Origin: Sympetrum striolatum
Lineage: Eukaryota > Arthropoda > Insecta > Odonata > Libellulidae
NCBI GenBank assembly: GCA_947579665.1
Contig: OX388343.1
Coordinates: forward strand, 86,656,254 to 86,720,253
Direction of reading: 5' to 3'
Length of the DNA stretch: 64,000 nucleotides
This document shows positions 1 to 12,180 of this stretch, piece by piece. Numbering within the stretch: position 1 is the stretch's first letter; every line of letters begins with the position of its first letter. Below the pieces are notes generated by a model, which worked only from the letters and a program-made list of their open reading frames with translations, was not told where the DNA came from and searched no databases. The translations under genes and the position numbers were made by a program.

Positions 1-6
1 TTTCAG

Positions 7-222
7 GTTCAGCAAATGATTGATCAATATAAATTAGAATATGCCACTTACTTAGAGTCTTTACCAGAAAATGAAAGGAAGGAAGAATTATTGCTGACTA
101 CTCATAGAAAGAAGAAAGTGACTCAAGAGAAGCCGGTTGTGGAGAAGCCAGCACCTGTAATCAAGGCGAATAATGTAGTTGCTCCTAAACCAGCTCCTCC
201 TCCTCCTCCTCCAAGCAGAAAG
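7..222 (+). CDS. UBTF: UBTF-like exon (end of an HMG box plus Lys/Pro linker)
   Basis: The window opens on a 3' splice site (TTTCAG, bases 1-6). The exon has 72 codons in phase 0 and ends at AAG before a GTAAGT donor. The first ~30 residues (DQYKLEYATYLESLPENER) look like the last helix of an HMG box. The rest is Lys/Pro-rich and finishes with a run of six prolines. Confidence 0.8.
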
Positions 223-3200
223 GTAAGTTGTTATAAAATACAATGTGAGATATAGAAATGAAATATGGTTCTTTAATAAAATTTACATTCAATTAAAATA
301 ATTTTCCTCACTAGAACATGATTATTTATCAAATAAATGCCTTGTTTCTCCGGTTGCTTATTTTGAGTGAATTTAATTACCAAAAGTTTTCAAAAACATG
401 ATGCTAAATTATGAAATAAAAATTTTGAGATGGAGTTTTGATTAATATTGTATGTCCTGTTACCTGGGATTTTTCAGTTTGGTGATATCAGTAATGGAGG
501 TAAAAGAGAACAATCAAAACTTTGAATAATAGATTTTGAGCTCGCAATTTACTGTTGCATCCTTTTGTAGTTGCGTGACATTTTAGTAGATTAATTTATG
601 CAGAAATTGTTGTTTTACTATGAATACTAATTCTATTGAAATTTATTTTGAATGTAATTTTATCTGAATTTCTCTCCATTCTTTCCCAGAATCAAGAAAA
701 GGAAGCTCCTCCTCCACCAAAAGATAAAAAGGCCAAGAAGGAATGGAAGCAAGTTCTATACCAAGGAGAACCTGAGCCTCCACCAGTGTAAGTGTCAAAT
801 AATCGTTTCAGTCTTTTAATATTGCAGTTTAACAGTCTAATTGTTGTACTTGTGTCACTAAATTTTAGGGGTCTTGAAACTCAGTGCCTATTTTAAATTT
901 TGATATAGGAAAGAAAATTTGAATTCAGTCAGTGCAATGTTACTCAACTTTTCTTCCTTCATAAGAGGTGCCTCCATGAATAATTACTGCATTTACTTGA
1001 ATTTACTTAACGCACACCCTTTTGGGTCTTGTTTGGCTCAAAAATAGGGGTGCTCGTTAGAATCGACAGCACACTAGAATTGGGCACAATACTAATCGTT
1101 CACTTGTCCCGCAGCACAGGGACAGGACCACATCTTTGTCTCACCTTGGTTCCATATAGCTCATCAAACATTATATCAATGCACTATCGATGTTTTGACT
1201 GTAACTAACTAACTAGCCTCTATAGACTAAACTGGGACAATAGTTTTTAATTGAAAGATAATTGGCTAGCCCATCAATTTTGATTTAATAGACGTGTGCA
1301 CTTTCATACGACTTTTGTCCTAGATGACTACTTGCATTTTGTATACAATGTATACTTTTATAAATATATGTATATATCAGCATATATGTGTATAGTACAC
1401 ATGTATACTGTGCTGTGAATGGCGTGACCTCATGTCTTATGGGATGCACTACATTCAAGGGCAAATGATTTTTCAATTTCCCATGGGCAAATTTTGGGGT
1501 GTGTGTTGCATTCGATGGTGCGTTATTTCCAAGTAAATATGTTATATTCCAATGAAATAGTTGACGAACATAAACATAAAAATGTATTATATTTAGCCAA
1601 ATGTGTTTATTCATCCTGTTAAGACATGTGAGCTGCTCTTTATTAATACAGTTAATCTTGAATTAAAAAAAATAGTAAAATGCTTAGCAAAATTAAGTTA
1701 TGTAATGAAGCATTGTAACTTGAAGTTAGGATTTATGTATAAATTTTATTTTCATTTGAAATGGTGTCCTTTGTGATCACACACACCCTTGTGTCATGTA
1801 CAACTTATCTTTGGAAGTATTTTCATTGTCAAAAAACATCTATTCTAATAATGGTATACATGTATATTTTAGTGCAATCTAATCTCAGTGAAATCTATTA
1901 AGAGTGCCTTCTCTCTTTTCCAGTACTGCGTTTCAATTATTTCTCAAGTCCTTCATGAGTGATGCGACACACATACCTCCTGCAATGAGAATGAAAGAAG
2001 CTCCGAGGTATTGGGAAATGTTACCAGAAAGTGAGAAGGCTAAGCATAGGAAAAAGCTAGGCGAGCTGAAGCAGAAGTACATTGCCAACTATGAAAAGTT
2101 TCTGAAGGTGGAGTGCTCCTTACATTCAACATACAATGCATATCTAAAATCTGAACAATACATTCTAAACTTAATATCTTTAACATTCATCTGTTGCAGG
2201 GATTATCTCAAGAGCAGTTGAAAGAATACTCAACACTGAAGTCTAATAAACGCTATGAAGAAATGAAGGAAAAGGAGGATTCAGATGATGAGGATGATGA
2301 TGATGACGACGATGAAGGAGATGACGATGACGAAGATGACGACGATGATGAGGATGACGATGATGAAGGAAGAGAGGGTGAGAGCGTCGATGGAAGAGGG
2401 GATGAGAGAGACGGCGCTAAGGAAAGTGATGATGAAGAAGATGAAAATTGCCAAAAAAATCAAGCAAATGAGGTAATTTTTGTCATTGGTATAGTTAATA
2501 TTTCAGTTAGTTCATGAAAGAATCCTAGATTTGCTATTTTAAAGTTTAAATTTTTTTCTGCATTCACTCTTTGATTTATTAATTTCAAATTTATCTAACA
2601 AATGTAATTTTTGGAAAAACTTGAGTAAGGCATCTAATTTAACTAATTCAATAAAGTGTTATAAGTCAGTGGTATTTTCTTTTTCTGATCATAGTATATC
2701 TTTCTTTAAACTGAGAATGTAGCTTGATTAATAAATAATGTTAAATCTGAAATAAATATATTTAATGAAAGCAATCGAGGAAGCTTTAACTGTGTGGAAC
2801 TCCATCCTAATAAAAATATATTTAATATTAACCCTTCGGCTACCAAGGTAAATCTTTTATACCTTACCTCTCCCAAGGGGGGTAACTGGGTTACCCCAAA
2901 ATTATTTTGTTCTTAGTTTCATGGTTAAAACAATAACACTATGAATTTATCTCAAAAATGAATGATAATAGTTACGTGATATTTACTCTTGATAAATGCC
3001 TTCTATGCAAATAGAATTAAAAAGCTATAACACACTCAAAAATTTTCACTACAAGCCTTTTAAATGCTTATTCAACTCAACAAAGTTACGTAAGGTCATA
3101 TTCTGAATGGTTTTACCAACATTTAGGAATTATTTCACGTTAGTAGCACAGGAATCTAATTTAACTAATCAAATAAAGTGATAAATATCAGTAGTATTCT

Positions 3201-3433
3201 TCTTCTGCTCTTACTCTGTCTCACTTGAAACTGCGAATGTTGCTTAATCAATAAATGATGATAAATATGCCAGTTATTTAAGAGACTATCTAAAATCTTA
3301 AAATGTCTACTTCTTTCCTCAGGGATCAGATTCCAGTGAAGAGTCCTCGTCTGGAAGTGATAGTGACTCTGACTCCTCAGATTCAGGCTCAAACAATTCA
3401 GACTCTGAATCAGATGCTTCTAATTCAGATTGA
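7..3433 (+). CDS. UBTF: Nucleolar transcription factor 1 (UBF/UBTF)-like HMG-box protein, C-terminal part (5 exons)
   Basis: UBF-family proteins bind rDNA through several HMG boxes and support RNA polymerase I transcription in the nucleolus. The visible part is 293 residues, joined as 7-222, 690-787, 1924-2107, 2200-2472 and 3323-3433. The first exon carries the end of one HMG box and then a Lys/Pro linker. Exons 2-4 hold a whole HMG box: it starts with TAFQLFLKSF, has the core Trp in PRYWEMLP, and ends near YEKFLKGLSQ. Next come a long Asp/Glu run and a Ser/Asp tail ending in a stop at 3431-3433. A last HMG box followed by an LSxxx...SNKR segment, an acidic stretch and SSDSGSN is the order seen in vertebrate UBF. 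All exon junctions keep frame. The 5' part of the gene lies outside the window. Another HMG-box acidic-tail protein is possible but fits less well. Confidence 0.82.
690..787 (+). CDS. UBTF: UBTF-like exon (linker before the last HMG box)
   Basis: A good acceptor (TTCTTTCCCAG) precedes it and a GTAAGT donor follows. It codes a Lys/Glu/Pro linker ending EPEPPPV. The exon ends two bases into a Val codon, completed by the first base of the exon at 1924. Confidence 0.8.
987..1541 (-). mobile_element. MITE, family with CTGTATTTACTTG-type ends (copy 1)
   Basis: The left end (CTGCATTTACTTGAATTTAC) and right end (inverted ATTTCCAAGTAAATATG) are inverted repeats, with TA before the left end. The interior matches, in reverse orientation, the elements at 59544-60130 and 41330-43621: the 'TTTTGGGTCTT...GGCTCAAAAAT' segment near one end and 'CAAATGATTT...' near the other. 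It lies in an intron of the UBTF-like gene. Open frames inside it are repeat-derived and not a gene. Confidence 0.6.
1924..2107 (+). CDS. UBTF: UBTF-like exon (last HMG box)
   Basis: The acceptor is CTCTTTTCCAG. The exon codes TAFQLFLKSF and onward through PRYWEMLPESEKAKHRKKL, the typical three-helix HMG pattern with a Trp in helix 2 and a basic helix 3. The donor AAG|GTGGAG is weak, but it keeps phase 0 and joins YEKFLK to GLSQEQL. Confidence 0.82.
2200..2472 (+). CDS. UBTF: UBTF-like exon (end of HMG box and Asp/Glu run)
   Basis: The exon has 91 codons after a TTGCAG acceptor. It opens GLSQEQLKEYSTLKSNKR, then becomes almost all Asp/Glu from about base 2275 to 2370, coded by a GAT/GAC/GAG repeat tract. 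The donor is GAG|GTAATT. Acidic tails of this type occur at the C-terminus of UBF. Confidence 0.82.
2630..3270. repeat. Diverged direct repeats of about 120 bp in the last UBTF-like intron
   Basis: Bases 2630-2750 and 3151-3270 can be aligned end to end: both run from 'ATCTAATTTAACTAAT' through an AATAAAGTG stretch to 'AATAAAT.ATG.TAAAT'. They have many substitutions and are about 520 bp apart. The DNA between them is not obviously repetitive, apart from a TTAACCCTTCGG segment at 2828 that resembles one end of a TTAA-flanked element. Confidence 0.5.
3323..3433 (+). CDS. UBTF: UBTF-like terminal exon (Ser/Asp tail and stop)
   Basis: The acceptor is TTTCCTCAG. It has 36 codons of Gly/Ser/Asp/Glu (GSDSSEESSSGSD and similar) and then TGA at 3431-3433. 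Acidic-serine C-termini containing SSDSGSN are typical of UBF proteins. Confidence 0.82.
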   Translation, partial: GSDSSEESSSGSDSDSDSSDSGSNNSDSESDASNSD

Positions 3434-5336
3434 AGTGCTTTTGGAAAACTGAAACTTAATTACTGGGTGTAATTCCCTTATAACTCAGGTGATGTGGCCT
3501 GTCTGTTAAGTGAACAAGTTGCCTCCAGGAAAGTGAAGTGGATTGAAAGAACACTCTTAATTGCCTCTTTTTATCGAGGAAATGACAAATGCTGACAATG
3601 CTTTTTTTATCAAAACATTAGAAAGTATAAAAAGTAGGTTTTAGTGTTGATTTTAAAACCAAATGATTTTATATAAGTTGTTAGGAACTTTCCTTGGATA
3701 TGTGAATTCATAAAGCTGTCTATAGTAATATAAGTTTATATAAATTATCCAAGGATAGTTAACCATTTTGTTATAGCTGTAAAATAATTGTGCTGATGGT
3801 TTTTTTCTTTTTAAGATGTAGACCAACAGTTCAATTTCGTGAATATTATTTTTAACATTTACATAATCCATTTATGTACAATTAAGAAACCACAATAATA
3901 TAATTTCTACATTCCACTTTTATTTGCACTACGGATTTGTTGACTACACTGTCTGCAGGGTATATGTATATTTTTAGGCAATGTAAATAATCCGTCCATT
4001 TTAATAATCTATTGTGGAATTTCGAGCTGCCAATTTCAAAATGGCCATAAATGATAATAGACATTTTGACATCTCTTTGTAAGAATTTAAATCTTAACAC
4101 ATCCCTGCAAAGACATTTTAAACCTGCTTCGTAAATATAATTTTAATTTGAATCTACCTTAGGATTACAAGAAATCATATTCAGGGTTAGACAAAATTTC
4201 TGGTAATATGATCATATGTTAACATTATAGCCCAAGTGCCTATTTGATGTTTGTGAGATTTAGTACCTTGATTTCAAAGGTTGCCTGTATCCACGAAAGT
4301 TAATAATATCCATATGAGTATTGAATTGGTATCCCTGCCAATAGTGTGCCTTCAGCTGTATGTAGATATTTTACTTTGGACTCAAAAGTACTGATGCCTC
4401 GTGTTTCTTGATATATCTTTCAATAAGGTAAATAACAGAATGGTTTTATTAGCTAATAATTTGTTTGTTTTTTGCTGTATGTTCTACCAGAGTTTAGGTG
4501 ACAATTTCCTGCTAAGTTACTTTAAAGCCTATTTAAAATATCCTTTTGTTCTGAATAATCTTGTTTAAAATGTTATAAAACTCATTTGTCCTTGTATATT
4601 TTATTTCGCTTTTTATGACCACATTATAAAGAATTTTGCTCAAATGGCACATTTAATTAGAATTTTGGACCATAGAAAATCTTAATTCATTTTAAAGTAG
4701 AGTTGTTACCGTAAAATTTCTTATTTACTTTCTTATGATGCTAATTTGCTGGTTGATTTTTTCCATGGAGCATGTGGGAATGGTTTAAGATCTACTGATT
4801 ACCTTTGTGAAATTTCTCCCGAGTGTTGGGTGATGAAAAAATTTTCCTTGCTCACAACAGTCATGATTCACGTATAATAATGTACTGATAATTTAAATAA
4901 CAATCAGTAAAATGTCATCTTTGAAGTCTCATGATAAGTAAGAACTACCCTTTCGTTAGGTGGTACAGTATGTTGACTCTTGTCCAACAGATCCGCATTG
5001 TTAGAGTCTCAAAGACAGTAGATCATATTGTGCTTTACATTATTTTCATGTTGATGAAACAGTTCGTAAATTTATCCATATACTTCATGCAAAAGTACAA
5101 ACACAAATGATATATATTGATGTGTTGCTTTCAGGAATATGTTTATGGTGAACCAACCATTTCATGTGCATAGTTCAGGAAAGTACTGGCAGATGCTAAA
5201 AACGAACTTAATTGTATAGATTTTGGTAAGTTTAAAATAAATTTAGTGATTATTGAGGCAATAATATTCTTGAATTTTATCATTAAATTTGACCTAAGTT
5301 ATTATTTATTATTTTTTTATGATGTATTCCAATAAA
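3434..5336 (+). other. UBTF: Probable UBTF-like 3' UTR with poly(A) signal
   Basis: There is no coding sequence after the stop. The DNA stays CpG-poor and AT-rich up to about 5.8 kb. A canonical AATAAA at 5331-5336 is a good candidate polyadenylation signal; another lies at 5236-5241. The true 3' end is not proven. Confidence 0.45.
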
Positions 5337-8300
5337 GAGTTGATGAACAAATGGTATTTCTGTTCATGTAAGGTATGATTGGAATAACCAAGGAAAATCA
5401 TTCATTCAACTTGTTTCACAAGTATAATTTCTAAAATCATTTGCATAAAAATATTTTTTAATTTTTTTGACCAATGTGGTCTTTTATTTCTTCTATGGAG
5501 ATATGTAAATCATGCTAATTTCCCTAGAAACTAAATCTTAATTATTTGGTTACTGTTATCATTAAAAATGTATTACTGTTCTGCTCTGAATTGGATTTCA
5601 ATATCCTCAAAGAAGGTTATGAAAATTCTACCAAATGGCATATTTACTTTCTTTGCTATAGGTATGCTCTTCAATAGGTTTTATAATATTGATTGATATT
5701 ATCATCTGTTAATCGGAAACTATGAGAGTTCGGAATGTCTCTAGTCCAAATTTACTTTTCTGTTTTGAGGAGATTAATTGTAATTTTCAAGTGAAGTGAT
5801 AACAACCTTATCTAAGGGAGATTATTTTTCTATTGCATATCTTTTCAGGAAGATTCTTGTAGAAAGTTCGCATGTAAATGACGATCTCTGTTCCAAGTAA
5901 CACATGAATCACATCCAGATTTCATTCCCTAGTGAATCCTTAGTACATTTCATTGGTTTCGGAGATGGTTCAAGAGCATCTACACGCTTTTTGCCTCGCA
6001 CTCGAGTCTAATGCACTGGCGGAACGAATGGTTTCGATTTGCGGTGCTTACGAAGCGTTACAACGGCTTCAAAATTCACTCTATAAAAAGATATCCCCTG
6101 CGCTGGGTTTCTCACAGCTCAAAACTGCAGGAGATTTTCGCAGTTAATACCAATATAAAGTCGGAGACGTGAATTTTTCGACTAAGTTTCACCGTACACC
6201 GCGACACTAATGGGCCCGCCAATACCAATTCTTTGCCAGAAGCGTACCGGTTGATACGCTATCGCACACGTTAATATGCTGGATGCGCTTACGAGACTTG
6301 GCATTCATAAAGTATTACTTTGAAGAAAACGAATTTAGGTTTACTTGATCACTCTAAAACGCGGCTCGGGAATTAACCGATTAGGGACGAAGTAGCAGTT
6401 ATCCTTTCCTCTCCTCGTGGAACTATAATTTTAAGTAATGCTTTGATAAATTTTTAATCAAATTTTGTGGGAAATGAGGTTCCTTAGAATAATAATTATT
6501 TATTCGGGATAAGTATTAAATGAATTATAATCCGATTACATTAGGCCGCTGAATTTTCTTTCGTTTTTATGTTGAATTAGTTGAGCTCGACGATTGTGCT
6601 TGTTCTCTAATACTTGCAATCGGTCTTGCCGGAAATATTTTCTGTTCATCCTAAAAAGTTATTAACTATCATCAAGATTTTAATGATTATTCGATATCCG
6701 TAGAATAAATTCAATCGGAATTTATGCAACTGCTCTACGATTCCGTCTTTCATTCCCACGGTAGGACAGCTAAGCTTCGAGAAGTATTTCTGGTGCTAGA
6801 CGTTGCACAATTTGCCGCCTTCTCTCCTGTGGTTCTAGAAAGATTATTGGCAAGCAGCATTCGTTTTGAAAGGAAAACTAAAATTCAAAATCCGAGTCGG
6901 CTCTCGGGATTGAGTCGCTTAAATACAGAATTTAAAAAGGCCAGCTTTCTTCTTTTCCTTAAAATGCCTTTTCCTAAAGATGTGGAACCTGATATAGGTA
7001 ACTGTTTCATCGGAGTCAGTTTGCACCACATGACTGCGTAAGGAAACTGATTGCAAATGAAATCATCAGATCGATCAGAGTAGCACGTTGGCTGCATTTT
7101 TCTTGTTCTACGTATCTGTCGAAAAAATAAAAAAAATGAATCGCTTAGTTCAACTACTTGGAATATGTTTCATTTTATTTCCACTTGACTCGAAAAATAT
7201 CAAGTAACAAAATTATTTAAACACGTGTATTTTTTCTACTAACAATAAGATACGGAAATACCTCAGCTTCCCATCATATGGGCTTTTGCTTGGCGTGACA
7301 GCACGAGTTGGTAATTAAAAAAGAATGGACTTTATTGGCATTACATTCGACGCATACTTCTTTTCATTAGTGATAAATCGTCTAGTGTTTTTCTTTTATC
7401 TTATTAAAGGAAACCTGTGTAAGTTTTTGCTGCTTCGGATAGTGATTGATGACAGAAGCGTCAATCATTCAACGTTTTTTAGTCAAATTTAGATTTTTCT
7501 CCAGGAAATTGTTCAGCAGTAAAACAAAAGTTTATCAGTGAATCGGTTCTATAAAATCAGTACTCTCACACCAATCTTATACGATCGTTAAGTAGACATT
7601 TTTTTGGGAAGACTAATTGATCCGTTTCATTCTTTCTTTTTTCCGATGTCATTATTTTACGTTTGAGCTCAGATTTCTCTTGAAGTAAAGGATTGCCACA
7701 ATCTTACGATACTATACTATTTAATGGTTTTCCTTTCTGTAACGGGACACATTTCTCATAGGTTTCATCGGTTGAAAATATAATTAAAGTCTTGATCATT
7801 GATAGAACGTAACGATTTTTGGCCTGAAATAATTCTCGAATCATTTTCAATTATCATGGCAATAGTAAAGTAAAAAATTGAAATACTTTTTAAACGAATG
7901 AATCTATATGGACAGGATTGAAGTTGGAAACTTATAGAATTGAGAAGAATAGAGCTAAGGCAGAAAATAGGCCAGAGGTGGAAAACCTGCCGTTTAAATA
8001 TTGCATCTGGCCTTCTCAGGCGTTCAATGTAGCTTTATCGTTTCTTCTCTTTACAAATTAGTTAGTAATTCAAGTTATTAATTAGCGTTACTAACTAAAT
8101 TTCCATATCTCGTTTTTTACATCAAAATAAAGTAAAATGGAAGGTATTTTACCGTGGTTTATTGGGCTATTAATGTTTCCTTCGCAAAATTTAGATGGAG
8201 TCTACATATATGTAGAGTTGAAATGTAGGAAATACGCTTCCTTCGTGCGGCTTGATGATTCCATACGCGGGCAAATCATACTTACGTCATTGCCATGAAA

Positions 8301-8561
8301 AAATCTCCATCCCTTCATCTAGGATGTAGCCAGAAAAGGGTCGGGGCTTTCGCAAGTGTTAGTCATCTTTGACATATTTTCTGTAACTGTGACGAGAAGG
8401 AGAAATTAAAGCCCCCTATGGTTTTGAATTGGTGAGCCTGAGCATAGCCTCTGCGAAGAGCTGATCGTGTAAGTCGTAATATTATCGGCCATAGTGCAAA
8501 TTCAAAATAGAAAAACATCTACGTATACCTTAGGGCAATTTTTGACACCACGTACAATATG

Positions 8562-8853
8562 CAGTGGCGGATCCAGGGGGGTGGAGGGGGGGCTATGGGG
8601 GCTGTAGCCCCCCGAGACTTCAACATGAGGAATAATTACTTAAATGTATCATCGTTCATACTATTGAGATGTAAAGAAAATATTGTTTATCTACAACGAT
8701 AGATAATAATAAGCATAATTCAAATATGTATACTTAGTTTAATTTTATAAAATTTTTTACAAAAATCGATAAATAGAAAATGAATCTTTAATCCCAACTC
8801 TCAAGCCCCCCCCCCCCCCCCCCCCCCACAGCTCGATCCTAGATCCGCCACTG
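8562..8853. mobile_element. hAT-like MITE, copy 1, with 8-bp target duplication
   Basis: It starts CAGTGGCGGATCCAGG and ends CCTAGATCCGCCACTG, inverted repeats with one difference. It is flanked by perfect 8-bp repeats ACAATATG (8554-8561 and 8854-8861), the duplication size of hAT elements. It is 292 bp, with a G-rich segment near the left end and a run of 22 C at 8806-8827 near the right end. The nearly identical copy at 27653-27925 implies recent activity. It has no coding capacity. Confidence 0.88.
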
Positions 8854-9001
8854 ACAATATGCTATATTTTTGGGGCATTTTATTCGGAAATCTTACCAAC
8901 TTAAAAACCTTTTTCTCCTACAAACCTCTTCTAAATTTATGGCATCTATCTTTGTGCGAACTGTACCTAATTGAACATCCGATGGTTCCATTGGTGTACA
9001 C

Positions 9002-9354
9002 TAGAGATCTGCGTGGGCCGGGTAAGCAGGCAGTCTTTCGGGCCGGGCTTGGGCCCATGGTAAATTCGGGAAGAAGAGAATTATTCGTTCTTGAAGAGCG
9101 TTAGTTTCTTGCATAGCGGCAAAAGCCTCTTAAAGTTGTAACGCAATGCTTGAACAAAATTCTCGGTCTTCGTGAAGGGTTATAAAAAAAGTATTTGTTC
9201 ACAATTCACAACAATTTATTACTGGGCGATTTATGGAAGTTCGGGCTCGGGTCGGGCTTGAGAACGAAAATTAGTATCAACGTTCGGGCCGGCTCGGGCT
9301 CAACGACAAACGGGCCGGGCTTGGGCTGAAATTTTCGGCCCATGCAGACCTCTA
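9002..9354 (+). mobile_element. hAT-like MITE with TAGAGGTCTGCATGGGCC ends, copy 1
   Basis: The terminal inverted repeats are TAGAGATCTGCGTGGGCC and GGCCCATGCAGACCTCTA. The flanking 8-bp repeats GTGTACAC (8994-9001) and GTGTACGC (9355-9362) differ at one base. The interior is rich in CGGGC/GGGCC motifs. A second, inverted copy is at 17951-18241. The '+' orientation is arbitrary. Confidence 0.82.
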
Positions 9355-10948
9355 GTGTACGCATGCAGTCAATAATTTCTTCGAGAATCGTTTCGATTTT
9401 CGAAGGAAACGCTTAAAATCCTGATTTGTATAGTCTGATTTCCTTTCCCTCCCTCATTTTAACTACAGTAGACGCATTTAACAAATTCGATTTTTATGAA
9501 GTGGCAACATTTTTATTTTGCTTATTATTTAATCCTTAATAATGAAATAATTTTCTTGAATCCTATTGCCATAAATTTTGACTTTTAGTAAACGATTATT
9601 TAGTTGACCAATTCTTTCTCCTTCGATTTTCGCATTATGTTCTTGTTTTAACAAAAGGATTTTTTTCCTTTATTTTTATCCACATTTTAATAATATTTAA
9701 CTATACATATATTAATTTTCTTATATTCAAGTAATTAAGTAATCTCTACTCATCTGGAAATGGATCTTTGTAATGTTTTGTTACACCCAAGATATCACTG
9801 CAATGCGTGCTGATGAGCGTTTCAAATGCGACCGAATAGTTCCATATGCTGACTTTATTATGCCTGCAGTCTTCCGATGAGAAAGGATTCCGCGCCCTGA
9901 TTTAGACTTAATAAGTGACAGGTCTAAAACATTAGTGGGTGATTTCTCGGATCTATCATTCGAAAAAGGAAATGATGTTGTAAGATTTAATGTGAAAAGT
10001 TGTAAATCTTTAATTATATAGCATACATATATAACTGAAACTTGATTTCTATTCGTATTGAGCAAGATAAAGTAGTTTTTATTAGAAACAGCATATGTGA
10101 GTATTGCATATTAATAAATAATAATTGAGTTTTCTTTGCGTTTTCATCTCAATAGAAACTATTAACTAATTTAGTAGACAGCCCTTGGTCTTACAAAATA
10201 ATAGTATTTATCGCTATGGTTCAGGATAGTGATTGAAAGTGTAAGCAAACAGAACTTACTTTACTTGAAAGTTTCAAGTTTTCACACAGAAGGTTTTCAT
10301 TGAGAAATTTACCATCCTATGTAGTTAAACATGATGAAGTACCAAATCTCTTCATATAAATGCTTTCTCTCTGTTCACGAGCGATTTATTGTTGATGTTC
10401 GATTATCCGGAAGACAAACGTTAATGCACTTACCGCAAAAAGTTACCTTCATTTAGCTTAATAGGTTAGCGCATACGTAATAAATATTATTATATTTTAT
10501 GATAAGATTCGGGACCAAAAAATTAGCAGTCTTCATTTTCCTCACGTACCTTACCTATTTCCTTGAACGAAAATCCGGGTAATGCTCTAATAAAATTTCT
10601 TAACGTAGGAATATAATGCTTCGTTCCGGAATAAAGCATATTGGTGCGAGAGCCCTCCCTCTCCATTCATATGATGACGTAACCATCCCTGATCCATGGC
10701 TTAAAATGAGTAGTAAAAGATGTAGGCGTAACTTGGCACCTACAATCTTAAAGCGAAGATTTGGGGGCGGAGTACTAAAATAGAGGGAGAAGTCTTCGGG
10801 CATCCTATAGGATCGAAATAAAAATTCTACGCTACCTAAAATAAATAATTAAATATAGCATATTATTCTTAAACACGTTAAAGGAAATATTGCATTGTTA
10901 TGGAAAAAAGAAATTTCTCCTCTCGCTGTTGGCGCCTATTGGCACTGA

Positions 10949-11023
10949 TCCACGAGTCGTAGTCGCGTAATGGTTATGGCATTACTTTTGAGTGAACTTT
11001 CGTGAAGCACGGGTTCATTCGTA
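10949..11023 (+). other. tRNA-like fossil (Ser-type A and B box pattern)
   Basis: GTAATGGTTATGGC at about 10956 resembles a D-arm/A box, and GGGTTCATTC at about 11010 resembles a T-arm/B box, at roughly tRNA spacing. The anticodon stem does not pair well and no clean acceptor stem is visible. It could be a decayed tRNA gene, a SINE head, or chance. Confidence 0.25.
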
Positions 11024-12180
11024 AAATGAACCATTTTTATAAAAATAACAATGATATCCCTCGTTTATGAGCGATGAATCTTCTGCTGAACTCTCTTAAA
11101 ATTACAAATGATCCTGTTTTCAAGAAAATTCATTAATTAAAGAATTAATTACGCTAAAAAGGAATGCACTATAACATTATGGTACAATTATTACTTTTAT
11201 CAACTTAACACAATTATTTAAAGTAAATTTTGGTCGAAATAAGAACATGCCGGTTATTGCAGCAACGCGGCCTAATTTTGTAGTATGATAATGTCCTACT
11301 ACCCGTAATCCGTATATGGTATAAATAAGAATTCGTATTATTAACTCGCAACTCAATTAGTGGTGTTAAATTCAATTGTGCGACCGAAATTATGATTGAG
11401 GGATGACAAAATCTGCATTACCATCATAGGAAACTGCTGATTTCTGTAATTAAATTACTATTTCGTTGCCTTAGGTAAGCAGTTGACGCATGTCTCTTCG
11501 ACGCAGCAATACAGTTCTTTTTAACTTTGACTTCAGCAGTACGCCTGCAAACGCCTAGCAGCTGACACTTCGAATCAGGTAGGTACCGGATGCATTTAAA
11601 TGGTGTATGATTTGTCGTTTTGAGGCGAAAAAGAATGGGAATTAAATTATTCACTAACTAATCCTGATACACAATGAATCTTGGTGAATTATTGGATTGA
11701 TGAAAATCTAGGTTTTATTTTCTACTGGATGACTCATCTCCCTTTGGAGTCAGTTGTTATTGATAATTCTATCTTTGGAAGCTGTAAATTGAAAAGTTTT
11801 TATGTTGGTTATCACCCTCTTGGTAGTATTTGGGAAGGAATCCTCGATGCCGGTCGGTGTTTCCAGTGTTTCTAGGTTTTTTCATATGCCTCAACATTAT
11901 CGATCCTTGGAGGTTTTCAAATAGAGAATTTGAAATTCGATTTCCTACGAAGCGGAAATACTTTTAAGGTAGACTGATCGGAAATAGAATTATTTCGTTG
12001 TTAGACGACTTTTAGGGTTCATTGAGTTGTTCGCGTAATCAAAAGATGGCGTGTATGGGGATAGGCGTGAGGATGTGTTAGATAGGGAAACCTCCCCGAA
12101 GTCTGTTTATTTAGTTCTCTTTTCCGCATGTAAATAACTTTTTGGATCGTTATATAATTTTTGTTTCATTAGCGTGTGGC

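Larger units (their letters stand above)
5840..12172. other. Intergenic DNA upstream of CAP, CpG-rich, no gene recognised
   Basis: I find no convincing coding region. Short open frames such as 5953-6147, 6724-7041 and 9781-10065 show no known domain and no splice context. The stretch holds two MITEs (8562-8853, 9002-9354) and a tRNA-like fossil near 10949. CpG is several times denser than in the flanking genes. The promoter and any 5' non-coding exon of CAP should lie here. Confidence 0.6.

Noticed and set aside
1285..1614. 109-codon open frame on the minus strand, similar to frames at 41398-41589 and 59623-59958
   Set aside because: The similarity follows from three copies of one MITE family. 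The frames differ in start and length, contain no known domain, and sit in non-coding elements.
2281..2476. Open frames antisense and in another frame across the acidic tract
   Set aside because: They are shadows of the GAT/GAC/GAG repeat that codes the Asp/Glu run of the UBTF-like protein.
5953..6147. 64-codon open frame (MVSEMVQEH...) in the CpG-rich intergenic DNA
   Set aside because: There is no recognisable domain and no splice-site support. It was considered as an alternative CAP first exon with a coiled coil, but it shows no RLE motif.
6724..7041. 105-codon open frame in intergenic DNA
   Set aside because: There is no domain, repeat homology or promoter. Such lengths occur by chance in a window of this size.
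9781..10065. 94-codon minus-strand open frame with a basic C-terminal half
   Set aside because: No family was recognised and no transposon ends were found around it.
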